The translations under genes were made by a program, and so were the position numbers. A DNA stretch of 64,000 bases, from the NCBI RefSeq assembly GCF_051622035.1, contig NC_135358.1, positions 7,791,001-7,855,000 of the forward strand. Direction: 5' to 3'. This document shows, in pieces, positions 10,770 to 22,400 of the stretch. The stretch comes from Arctopsyche grandis. Lineage: Eukaryota > Arthropoda > Insecta > Trichoptera > Hydropsychidae. The stretch's first letter is position 1, and every line of letters starts with the position of its first letter. Below the pieces are notes generated by a model. That model was not told where the DNA came from. It did not search any database and saw only the letters and a program-made list of their open reading frames with translations.

Positions 10770-11376
10770 ATACTAATGGCATTTCATTAGATGATAAAAT
10801 AGTAGAAGTAAATAATTATTTATGTTTAGTTCAAATAATAGACATGTCCGGTAGTAAAGAGGGAGAAATAAAGAGACGTATGAAATTAGGATAGAGTGCA
10901 TTTAGACGAATGAATGTTGTTTTTAAATCAAAAATGCCACTCTGTCTGAAGAAAAAGATCTTCGATATATGCGTTTTTCGAGAGATGACGTATGGATGTG
11001 AAACTTGAACATTGAATGCCACGATGCTACACAAAGTCCAATGCACTCAAAGAAATATGGAACACTGTATGCTCGGCATAACGAGGAAAGACCGAAAGTA
11101 GGACAAGAGTAGTGGACGTAGTGGATAGATTAATAGATATTGAAATGGCAATGGATAGGCCACGTGGCTAGAAGAATGGACGAAAGGTGGACAAAATAAG
11201 TGCTAGAATGGTACCCGAGAGAATGCAAAAGGCTAAAAGGAAGACCGCAGACAAGATGGGTGGGGTGAAATGGATGAGAGTTGCGCAAAACAGAGACGAG
11301 TGGAAGCGTGTTGGAGAGGCCATCATCTAGCAGTGGATGGTCAGCAGCTGTAGATGATGATGATGATGATGATGAC
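10770..11376 (+). pseudogene. RTE-type LINE 3' fragment, decayed
   Basis: Frame by frame this matches the minus-strand fragment at 12563-13235 (shared KMPLCLKK, MTYGCET, GHVARRMDERWTK and similar stretches), but it carries stops and deletions, for example a deletion around 11100 and TAA within the ERWTK region. It ends in a GAT/ATG microsatellite at about 11352-11376, the usual 3' terminus of RTE elements. It is 5'-truncated at almost the same point as its neighbour. Confidence 0.8.
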
Positions 11377-12562
11377 ATAACATCAAATCTCAACGTGATG
11401 TCAACGACCATAGAAATCATTGCTTACCAAACTATTATAATGGTCATCGTTATATTTTATGACCGTATTTTATTAGGTCGTTTTGATTGACCAGTGATGT
11501 TTAATTTGACGAGTAGAAAAGGGCACACACCTGTGTGTTGTCATCAGATTGCCGCATTGTCGATGACTTCATCATCGCTGCACTCGCGGAACGCATCGAC
11601 TTCAATTGTGCGTTTGCCAACTTGTGCTGACGAGCTGGCCTGCATCAGCGCTCCTACGAGGGTCAACGCTCCAGTCAGCCTCAATTATTACGACATTATC
11701 CACTAATTAGACGGAAAACTGCCTATGTGCCCTTCCGCACGTGCATGAGCTTCCTCACGTGCACCCACTTATTCATTGAGTATATTTGAAAGTGCACTGA
11801 TTCAATACCTTCACTCTAAGTTCGATCTATAAGTAACCGGTGATTAAGTTGAGTGATATTTCAGTAGTTGTCCACACATATTTAGCCTAATTCATTAGTG
11901 AGTGTCGTGACTACTATTCTTGTCATACTGTATTTGACATTCTTTCGCTTCGCATGCACTCGTGTTTGAACCCAATGCTTCTTCAAATTCAACGAAACAA
12001 CATTTTAGTCAAGTCTAAAAAAATCACTTTTGAAACATTTTTTTAATAATAATGTTTGCCCGTTGAAATTTAGCAGGGTATTGTGTATTTTTATTAGTTT
12101 CACTGACCGTGTGTACATATGTACATGACGCAATATTTGTAAGTTGATTTTGAACCACTTTCACTCATCTGATATTTTCAATCACTTTGATATTTTACCG
12201 ACTTGTGTACGGGGGCTAGCTCGAATCAAAGTAAACTAATGTCTGCGACATAACGCTTGAGGAATTTAATCATTACAGAAAACATCAAAATTTCATCAGG
12301 AATCGACTGTCATATCAACGCGATGACAGCTGGCTATCAGAAGCGCCTGTTCGCCGCCCCTACTCCACTTCACAGTTTTCATAGTTGAACAGTTACAACA
12401 GTTAATTTTTTCTGACTCTAAAGAATACTCAATTGACTTGCTCAAATGACTTAACTGCTCGGCATACTCAAAATAATTACTCAATTAATACAATAGATTT
12501 TTTGATTAATTTCGATTAATTAGGTGTTGAATTCGAAATGTACATACATATATTTAAATACT
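11377..12562. other. Spacer between two inverted RTE fragments, no gene seen
   Basis: Moderately AT-rich. A short stretch at about 11520-11700 is less AT-rich but has no recognisable product. Confidence 0.45.
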
Positions 12563-13235
12563 TCATCATCATCATCATCATTTACAGCCATTCGCCATCC
12601 ACTGCTGGATAAAGGCCTCTCCAACACGCTTCCACTCGTCTCTGTTTTGCGCAACACTCATCCATCTCATTCCGCACATTTTCCTAATTTCTTTCACCCA
12701 TCTTCCTTGCGGTCTTCCTTTTACTCTTTTGCCTTCTCTCGGGTACCATTCAAGCACTTCTTTTGTCCACCTTTCGTCCATCCTCCTAGCTACGTGACCC
12801 GCCCATTGCCATTTCAATCTCTTCACTCTATCCACTATGTCCACTACCCTTGTCATACTTCTCACCCACGTGTTCCGCTTTCTGTCTTTCCTCGTTATGC
12901 CAAGCATACAGCGTTCCATACTTCTTTGAGTGCATTGGATTTTATTTAGCATCTTGGCGTTCAGTGTCCAAGTTTCACATCCATACGTCATCACTGGCAA
13001 AACGCATTGATCAAAGATCCTTTTCTTCAGGCAGAGTGGCATTTTTGATTTAAAAACAGTATTCATCCGTCCGAATGCACTCCATCCTAATTTCATACGT
13101 CTCTTTATCTCTTCATCTTTACTACCAGACATGTCAATTATTTGACCTAAATATAAATAATTATTTACTACTTCTACTGGTTTATCATCTAAATGCTTAG
13201 TTAAGTGTAATTCAGTGTTCATTGTGTAAATGAGG
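12563..13235 (-). mobile_element. RTE-type LINE 3' fragment with open C-terminal ORF
   Basis: A 214-residue frame (13222-12578) covers the region after the polymerase active site of an RTE-type endonuclease/reverse transcriptase protein: VNNYLYLGQII, KMPLCLKKRIFDQCVLPVMTYG, HVARRMDERW and GRWVKEIRK are the family's usual C-terminal motifs. It ends beside a TCA/ATC microsatellite (12563-12580). Endonuclease and YADD parts are absent, so it is 5'-truncated and non-autonomous. Confidence 0.85.
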
Positions 13236-13244
13236 GAAAATTTC

Positions 13245-13444
13245 GGTTCGGTGATTATTCCGCAAAAAGCGATCTCACGTCACCAAAATCTCGATCACGG
13301 AACATCTGGCACCCAAAAACTCCACTAATCACGCGGAATATTGTATGTACTAACAAGAATTCGAGTGCCAGATATTTAGTATTCGCGATTTTGTGGCAAC
13401 GATTGTCATGCGGCGATCGCAATTTGCGCAATAATCCGTTTACC
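13245..13444. mobile_element. 200-bp TIR MITE, family G copy 1
   Basis: Flanked by an 8-bp direct repeat AAAATTTC (13237-13244 and 13445-13452). Ends are imperfect inverted repeats: GGTTCGGTGATTATTCCGC against GGTAAACGGATTATTGCGC. Internal inverted motifs CGGAACATCTGGCAC and GTGCCAGATATTT make it nearly foldback. Copies lie at about 36262-36476 and 55035-55200. An 8-bp duplication suits hAT- or P-type transposition. Confidence 0.75.
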
Positions 13445-13639
13445 AAAATTTCAAGGTGCAAAGAGTAAAATTGTTTAGCACCTCTGAACAGATCAAAGCG
13501 GTATATATCAAACGACAGTATTTCTCAGAATTGATAATTTTTTTTTGTGTCAATTATAATAATAAAAAGGTCAACAAATTTGCTTTAATCATAAAATATA
13601 TTTATAGAAATAAACGTATTATTACACATGTATGCTTCA

Positions 13640-16600
13640 TTAAGAATCTAGATGAAGTTGATCGGAAACCTCTTTGGGCACATCCAAATAGATTCTATTG
13701 AGTCCACATTCCAAAATGAGTTTCTTGAGGGAATCTATGTTTACGAAATCTCCCTGACTCGACCAAATGGTCAGCGTTGAATCAAACTTGGAAGAAGTTT
13801 CCTTTAGCAATTTGATCAAACCTTCCTTACTATTAGCAGCTATTCCAGCGCGTACTGGGAATGTCACTTTCTGCTCCACGTCATTGTCCATTAGTGTAGA
13901 AACCATTTCATTGAGTTGTTCCGACGTATAAGTCCCTTCGACTATGTTACCTCCGTACAGTGTCGTCCATCCAGTGGACAGCATCGTCTTGGAATAAGGT
14001 CCAGCACCGCGTAAAAAGCGAGAAGCATTCACAGGTTTCACTTGACTGTTCACTGGACCAGGTAAAATATCAGCATTAATCCACACCGGGTACGACACCT
14101 GCGATAATCAATTTGAGCATAAATATCAATCCAATAAATACAGTGTTTGCAGTGAAAGTTACCTCTTGGTATAATTTTTCAATTATATGCAACGACATTT
14201 CGAAGACTTCTATCGATTTGAAGTCTAGTTTGACTCCTTTCTTTGATACGGTAGTTTGCGTATTGAATTCGTTGATTCTTTGTAAAAATTGTTGCAAGCT
14301 TATGTCTGATGTTTGGGCAGGTGGATGACCCATGACAGGCTGTAAATTCGAAGGGTCGTCTATTAACGTTCCGAGAATGATGTCAGCTTCTATCATCATG
14401 ATATCTCCTACAAAAATAAAACCGTTTTAATGCTTTTTGAAAGGTTTCGACTTTGAAATATAATAAAACCACTCCCTCGGGTAAATTCTTTCGATCTTTT
14501 CAATTACATGGGAAGTTTCTAGAATCGATTCCTTTCTATGACTTATACAAAACAAAAGAGACATAGAACTATTATACATAGTATCAAACACCCAATCAGT
14601 CCTCGAACTTTTAGATCATGTTTCGTATATCAAAGTTAGTTGGCTCGCCCATTTCGTGAGAGGTTCAGATGCATCGATTGCATAAGTGGTACAAACTTTA
14701 TAAGATATGTTTGAAATCGATCGTGATTTACACATAAAGTAAGCGTTTATTATATGTAGAATGTTGCAAAATTACCTGATAGCACTTCTTCGAGATAACG
14801 TGCATCATTTACAGCATGAGCCCAACTTAATTTTGTTAAATTGTCCTTAATGTTGGGGAAAAAATCAATCGTGTCCGAAGGTTCACACACAATTTGCTTA
14901 CCCAACATTCCTGAAATAGATTTAACAAAAAATCTAAAACTTTTAAATGAAATTGTACAAAATTTAAATTAGTTCATCATAAATATGCACATGTTTATTT
15001 TATTTGGTCTTAACAACTAACAATTTAGGCTACAGCGATGCAATAATTCGCTTAATACATTTTATTTTTATTTTTGTAATCAATTATTTGTAATCGATTA
15101 ATCTACATACATCTACTTGATGTTTTTAACCCTTTGAATTCTGACCAAAGCCGATCGGCGTTTTGCTGGCAAGTCCTGGGCCTGAAAAACGCCGATAGGC
15201 GTTGTATATTGAGCATGTACAAAGTATACAAGTATACTACCTGATAAGCCTTTAAAGGTAACATTGAAAAAAAATGCATTGTACATGGGTCGTATAGTCC
15301 GTGTCATTAATTTGTCAACGTTTATAAAGACTCGCTTACACCGGAATTTCTGAATTTATAAGCATAGCAGAATTACCCGATGGTAATCCCTAACTGCTGA
15401 GTATTTTATATTGTGGCTTGGAATTTAGATTGTGAACATTACATTTTAATAGCAATCAATAAGATGGCACTAGTTTTGTTTATTTTATATTGTTGCAAGA
15501 TATATTAGAGAGTCTAAGCACACCTTTACAAAACTCTCAATCCTCGGCGGTAGTTATCTAGGGTAGTGATCTAGGGTTTGTTTGTATAAGCTAAAATTTT
15601 TATTATACCTGCTTTCTATTGGATTTCTAAATGATTCTAGTTGGAAATGTTGGCGAAATTTTCAGCGTGGCGGGCTTTCAACAGAAAAGACGTTAGCACT
15701 CAAAGAGTTAACAAGTATAATACGTACACGCAAGTATATTCACAGTAGCCATAATTTAAATTGAGATATTAAAATAGAAGACGCAAATAGAAGTTCACAA
15801 TTGGCGTATTAACGACCGCACTTGAGAATATAACTGATGGGAAATGAGCAATCAATTCAAAATGCGAAATAAAATTTAATTTGGATATCTTATATATAAT
15901 TTCGACAGAGACTTTGTATGTAAGTTTGTAAGTATTTTTGGTTGGGAATCGAAAACAAGTCAAAGTTTAAATGACGACGATTCGATTGGTTGAATATTAT
16001 TTTTTTTCGATTCAAATTTAATAAAAAAACAAATGAATATTTACTATTAGATTCGCCGTGTTTACGCTGCTTATATTACAAACACTGAGCGAAGCCGGGT
16101 AAAACAACTAGTTTATTATATTATACAATTTATGTACACAAATAATGATTATAATTTCAAAATATTTCATTGGTTAAATTGATTACTTTCTTGAATCAAA
16201 ACCATAATATTTTATTCGTAATTTTTAATTTTATTTAAAAATCTATTGTTACAAAAAATCGAAAAGGATTCTATCTACACCATTATCGATTTTTTTATTA
16301 ATAAATTTATATACATATGTTTCGATTTTTTTTAAATAACATTAACGGATAACCCCCCCCCCCCTCCCCTCTCCCCGGCGGTGTAAGAATAAACCAAAAA
16401 CAGTTTTTGTACACCTTTTTCTTTCTATACATATTTTATAAAAGAGAATCATATATACCAGTATAATATCGCTATTCTGTGTGTCTGTGTGTGTACAGTG
16501 TAAGATAACGCTCGCCGTACTATAATAGTCGTTTCGATTCGACATACATATGTATGTACGTCACAGCTAAACCACTGCGAACAAAATTTACGAATATAAT

Positions 16601-18001
16601 ATCGAAAGAAAAAACTTCTATATATACTGTTTGCTACCAATGTTTCCTCTAGGCTAACAAGTCTCTGAGTTTTTAGCGCCATCTATTGAAAATTTATATA
16701 AATAATTAATTTTTCTATTGGTGTTTTATATTGTTTATATGTATGTATTTCTTTATATTTATGTAATTTTATTTAACTCAGAAACAAATTAAATATAAAT
16801 ATTAAATTAGATATATTTAAAAGGTATTTGAAAAAAATACGACCGCGTGCGGATCGAACACAGCACCGACACATTTATTTTACTTATTTTCTATTTAATA
16901 ACTTAATATGCCATAGCCCATGCGACAATAATTCATCGGGTACAACACTAGTACATAAATAAATAGTAACTTATATTATCAATTTGTTTTTACATTTTAT
17001 GATAAATATTTTTAAGGTGGATTGGACCTTTTCTGTAGAATGACTTTCATGCAGATTATTTCATGCATTATAACATCTCTCTGCTCTCATGTAATTTATG
17101 ACCTATTTGTTCAGTATAAATATTTATAAAAGTTATTGGTAAACAAAAATATTCATCTAAGAATATCAAAAACTAGTGGTTTTACCCGGCTTCGCTCAGT
17201 ATTTGTAATACAAACCGCTTAAACGTGACTAATCATAAGTAAACATTTTATTAAATTTATACGAAAAGTTTTATTTTATTTAAATTTATTTCAATATTCA
17301 TTTGTTTTTTTTTATTTAATTTAACGGTCGGATTCTACGAATCAAAACATACATATATAAGTCTCTTTCGAAATTATATATTAAGACGACATCTTTTGAT
17401 ACCATTGCGTACTAAAATAAGAATACGTCTTAGATAAAAACGTAATTTGTTTTATCGACAATAATTCCATTACAACATGTACATAGAAACAAAATGCGCA
17501 CATTTGCCAAACGTCAGAAGATTTAAATTGATTTAAACGAACAAGAACAAAGGACGCGTTAAGATATTTTCAGATACACAATATTTACCTTCCATTCTTC
17601 AGCGACAAAGACGAGCTGTAACTTAAAATCACGTATAGATTGCTAACGCCACAGAACCCACATTGCACAATTCACAATAATATTGCGCAATGTTTGTACA
17701 CTAATCGCATTTGTTGGAGTTGGTGAAATTGTACAATTCTTCAACAATAGTAAATCTATTTTCTCTTTATATATAGTATGCGTATATTTTTTTAATTATT
17801 CGTTTACAATTATTATGTAATCATTAGCAATGTAATGTTTATATCTTATCACAAATTTTCAATACTGACAAATAAATGATTAATAAGTTTTCTTAAAAAT
17901 CTCAAAACACATGTAAAATCAACAATTTAACATTTTACATAACACTTATGCTCATACATACCCAGTCCGATAAGTGAGATGTATCCCACGAAGTTCAACA
18001 T
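13640..18001 (-). CDS. Menorin / FAM151 family protein (four exons, 292 aa)
   Basis: Coding exons: 18001-17962, 14910-14776, 14407-14163, 14098-13640; all introns are GT-AG and phases join correctly (1, 1, 0). The product has a short N-terminal hydrophobic stretch (MLNFVGYISLIGLG) that is probably a signal peptide. The FAM151 (DUF2181) fold follows, with LSWAHAVND near residue 44, MMIEADIILGTL near 62, VMGHPPAQTSDISL, GVKLDFKSIEVFE and PVWINADILPGPV. The fold resembles glycerophosphodiester phosphodiesterases. Menorin in C. elegans is secreted from skin and patterns sensory dendrites with L1CAM; FAM151B matters for vertebrate photoreceptors. Length suits FAM151B-like proteins (about 280 residues). 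Exon 1 lies 3 kb upstream and intron 1 holds several mobile elements. No mRNA evidence confirms exon 1, but its phase and acceptor fit. Confidence 0.88.
15126..15711. mobile_element. piggyBac-like TTAA-bounded non-autonomous element, copy 1
   Basis: Bounded by TTAA on both sides (15126-15129, 15708-15711). Ends are TTAACCCTTTGAATTCTGA and, inverted, TTAACTCTTTGAGTGC. An inverted second copy lies at 47121-47645. TTAA targets with CCCTTT-type ends are characteristic of piggyBac elements. No transposase frame is present. It sits in menorin intron 1. Confidence 0.75.
15990..16111 (+). repeat. Repeat family D, right arm fragment
   Basis: Ends GAGCGAAGCCGGGTAAAAC then AACTAG, followed by T. It matches the right end of the complete family D element at 45488-46138. 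Confidence 0.65.
16440..16951 (+). repeat. Repeat family A, copy 2
   Basis: The least interrupted copy of family A: TATCGCTATTCTGTGTGTCT at the left, CTTCTATATATACTGTTTGC in the middle, and a right end with ATTCATCGGGTACAACACTAG followed by T. It lies in menorin intron 1. A poly-C/CT-rich run precedes it at 16349-16372. Confidence 0.7.
17172..17400 (-). repeat. Repeat family D, left arm fragment
   Basis: Begins ACTAGTGGTTTTACCCGGCT and continues with TATTTGTAATACAAACCGC, like 45488-45720. It lies in menorin intron 1, in opposite orientation to the fragment at 15990-16111. Confidence 0.65.
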
Positions 18002-19480
18002 ATTCGAAATAGCTCTGCCGTTGCTGCCGCTGGACTTAATTTCTACTGTAGTGAGGTCAGCAATTAGGAAACAATAAAGCAATTCGTCATTGAATTGTTC
18101 GAAGTGAATAATACTTGCGAAACGCTTACCTTTCAATAGGCAGGTGTCGCCGAATGAATGATTGTAAACTTATCTCAAAGTGGAAATGTGCTGTTTTGTT
18201 GTTTTCGGTGTTATTCAACAATTCAATTAACATATACATATGCGACACACATTACAAATATGATTACATATAGTTCATAGCAATCAAATTAGACAAATAA
18301 TTATTTATTTATTTTCGTAAGATAATACCTTGCAATGCTTCATATGAATTGATTATTAAAGTATATATTTATTTATCCGATTACCATTTCAAGCTGAAAT
18401 AAGAAGAGGTTTGTAAAAAGACATTTGTTTGTTTCAAAAAATTGTATATTATAAAACAGTGACGATTAACTGGATATTTTGTTAGATTTGATTTATTGTA
18501 AAATTAAATTTATTTTTAAAAAATATCCATAGGAAGAAAGAATAAAAATTAACTCACTATTTTCTACGGGTGCACCTCACGGGATCGAATTAGAAATGCA
18601 CGAAAAACCAAATATTGGAGGGCAAAGATCGAAAATCGAAAGATCTTAGAGTATGTATCGTTTACCATGCACCCTTTTTTTTGATCTTTCGACTTAAGAT
18701 CTTTCGATTTTCGATCTTTGCCTTCCGATATTTGGTTTTTCGTGCATTTCTAATTCGATCCCGTGGGGTAGACCCATTTTCTACATATTGAACACAAGTC
18801 ATTACAATAAATCTTATCAATAGGTAATTAAATATATTTTTTTATTACTATACAATTGTTAATCGTTCAATTGAATTATTAAATTTTGATACATATGTAT
18901 GTATTGTATAGTAATACAATATCTACAATGACCTATAAATATTATGTATATATTTATTTAGTTACTATATAAATAATAATAATCAGTACTTACAATTTTC
19001 TTTCGAAATTATTTATATTGAATAATATATAATAATGCATACATATGTATATAATATATGAGTATATGAAATGGTAGTTTTAAAATTATTCCTGAAAGAA
19101 AGAATTTTAATTTATTTTGATTAATGGTTGTCATGGATTAGCTTTTTACTTTATTTTGTTTGTAAATACAATATCAAGTTTATCCAAAAAAAGGAAAACT
19201 AAATCCTTTCGGCCGTGTAAAATATTTAACTTCTTAAAATAAATAATATAACATATGTACAATTATATCACAGATAAGATATTCTGGTACATTTGGTGAT
19301 ATTTTTGTAAAAATAAATAATCTGACTAAGCTATTGTTTGGAACGCCTTTTGTGATCCAAAATATATAAGTGATATTTCATATGAAAATATATAATTATG
19401 TGTACTTCTTTTTAAATTATAAATGCAGAATTACATGAAAAATAATAATTTTCTACAAAAATATACCAAAATTTAATAAT
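18002..19480. other. Intergenic between menorin 5' end and CD36 gene A 3' end
   Basis: AT-rich, containing one foldback element (18568-18775). It should hold the menorin promoter, but no clear core motif stands out. Both genes run on the minus strand. Confidence 0.5.
18568..18775. mobile_element. 208-bp foldback MITE, family F copy 1, 9-bp TSD
   Basis: Flanked by a perfect 9-bp direct repeat ATTTTCTAC (18559-18567 and 18776-18784). Arms of about 90 bp are inverted repeats, starting GGGTGCACCTCACGGGATCG on the left and GGGTCTACCCCACGGGATCG on the right, and sharing AAAGATCGAAAATCGAAAGA. A 9-bp duplication with long TIRs suggests Mutator-like (MULE) transposition. No protein is encoded. Confidence 0.85.
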
Positions 19481-22400
19481 TTACTCCTTTTTCAAATCAT
19501 TATTAACAGAATTGAGAGGCTCTACCACGGCTACTTCTTCATCTTTTTCGTCTTCGTCTTGATCTTCCACGCTGGGTAACACATTGACGTGTTGCTTTGG
19601 AGCACGCATATTATTCAAAATTGGTTTACTTTTTTCCAATTCAATTTTTGGTACAGGATTGTCTTTTTTCCTTCTATTCAGTCGACGGCATGCTTTGACG
19701 TTAACTCTCACCGGTGACCACAAAATGATTATTATACCCAATGCAAATAAACCCAATCCTACTGCATTTCCCATCATGGGGACTTTCAGGAGCGATTTGA
19801 CACCATCTGCTATTTCAGCATTAACTGTGACATGCTGTTCGAACCACAACACCGGCAAAAATATATGAGGAACGTCGTTATATAACCTGAAATCATCCAT
19901 ATTGTCATTTATAAGATACTATATACTAATTTTTCATTAAATTTATACTGATTTTGAATTTACATAATTGTACAAATTACACGTTTATATAAAATGTTGA
20001 CTTACGTAACATAGTTACTAGGTGATACCAGAAAATTCAATTGAAATCTTGCGGCAACATCAACCGGAATACCAGATGTCTAAAATGATTTGATTAATCA
20101 ATTAACATACTGCATAGCTTGCATTATAATGAATCTATTTGTATACATATATAATTAAAAATTGAATTAAGCTACATACGGGTTCCAAGGCTATGTAAAA
20201 TTTGTGTTTATCTTCATCAGGCGAAAGTCCTTCTATAGCATCTAAATAATAAGGATCTGCCAAATAGAAATGTGGGAAAGATATAAATGCAGGTGAACCA
20301 TATCTACAAGTCGATACGTTGAGTGTACCAGATGGCTGACATTCTCCAGCACAAAAACATTTGTTTTCAGGATGAATTGTACCTGAAATTGATTTAAATT
20401 TTGAATTTAATTCTATAATGATTGTTGAAACGTTATTAAATATTGAATTACCGTTGTCTAAGATGCTGCTTCCTCCTGAATATTTATATGCAGGTATTCC
20501 TTGAACAGTTACTACTTCGTCATAGTCAAAAGTAATTGTCCGGCAAAGATCGGCTGAAAACATTGAAATCTTTTGGGTTTTTGATAACTTCGGTGGATAA
20601 AATTCACCAGCTGATCCTTCTACCTTCAATACCAATAAACATAGCTTAATAAATAGTTATAATAACAATAATTTTCATTTATAATATGGATACATATAAT
20701 ATTATATTGGCATCACCTTTGCACATGATCCAGAAAAGAACGGAGTCCTTGTGTTATTATTCCAATTTTTAAGAACACCAAACGATTTAATATTACCATA
20801 GCCGGTGGCCATGTTAAAATAGCCGTCATTTTCAGTAGATCCATTTCTCTAAAACAATTTACTTTTTATTATTATCAAAGCAGAGTAAACGTTGCAATAT
20901 TATAATAACTTTAAATCACCTTATAAAACCAACCAAACTTATCAACTGGTGGCGCGTTTGTTTCCTTTTGAGGAAGACTTTTTGCCAAATCTAACAATGG
21001 ATCATCGTAACCGTCAAATAATAATTCTCTTGCTGTTTTAGTTACAGATATTTCTTGATTGAAAATAGTCAGTCCCATCGATAAACCTTTTTGACGAATA
21101 TAATTCCAATACCTCGACGTATAAACTGCACTCTATTGATTGATAAAAACATTAAATAAAATTAAAATACACATAGTTAATTCAAATAACAATATCTGCA
21201 CGAATATTTTATATACATACTGCTGCTATTGCGTTCAACGTTGTTATATTATCATCTAAGGTTCCTTTGCTACCTTCTTCGTCGAAGTACCATTTTCTCA
21301 TTTGTCTATAGCTAACTGTTGAATTTTCATTATTCCACGTAACATTGACCTTCTCTTTCGTTTCTCTGAATCTATATGGTCCCATTTCAACAAAATGAGG
21401 CTTAACATTTTTGTCAGTAATGTTTATAGGATTGGTCCAATTGAAAAAATATATGTCAAAGAATATGGGAATAGTTGGCGCTTTCCAAATCGGAAAACTC
21501 TTTGACGATGGTGATAATTTCAATTGCTGAAAACAAATAAGGTATGCATTGTTATTAAATACTAGTGTTGTGCCCGATGTAATATCATCGCATGATCTAT
21601 GGCATATTAAGCTATTAAATAAAAAAAAATTAAAAGAAATGTGTCAGCCTTGTGTTCGATTTCAAATACCTTTTAAATATGTATATTTAATTTAATATTT
21701 ATATTTAATTTTTTAATATGAAAAAAAAAATGCTAAAAACTACCTATGTACCTAAGTACATATAAACAATATAAAGCACCAATAGAAAAATTAATTAATA
21801 AATTAATTAATTAAATAAATTTTAAACAGATGGCGCTAAATTCTCCGAGATTTATTAGTCTAGAGGAAACATTGGTAGCAAACAGTATATATAGAAGTTT
21901 TTTTATTGATTTCTTATTATGTTCGTATTGTATTCGTACGTTTTGTTGATAGTGTTTTTACATACATATGTATGTGCATATGTCGAATCGAAACGACTAT
22001 TACATATAGTACGGCGAGCGTTATCTCACATAGATACATTTACACAGACACACACAGAATAGCGCTATTATATTTATAACAAGTGCTATGCCCATTGAAA
22101 TTTCAACGGGTGCTTTCGGATTGATACATGATTAAAAATAAAGTTACAATATGAATAGTAATAATTAATCGGAATCGGAACTGAAACAGAAATCGGGAAT
22201 CGGTTATGCCAATTAAATTATGCAATAAAAAAAAAATTTAAAAACCTGAAGTCAACATCGAAGCTAAAATTGAAATCGGGAATCGGATAATATGAAAAGT
22301 ACGTATTTTTACATCGCGTGACGTAAACAAAAAGATTTATGACCATATGACATAAACCCCGGTCATTGACCTCGAAAAGTTGAATATTATAAATTACATA

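Noticed and set aside
15113-15307. Small ORF similar to one at 47463-47645
   Set aside because: Both are translations of the same piggyBac-like repeat end; the similarity reflects the DNA repeat, not a gene.
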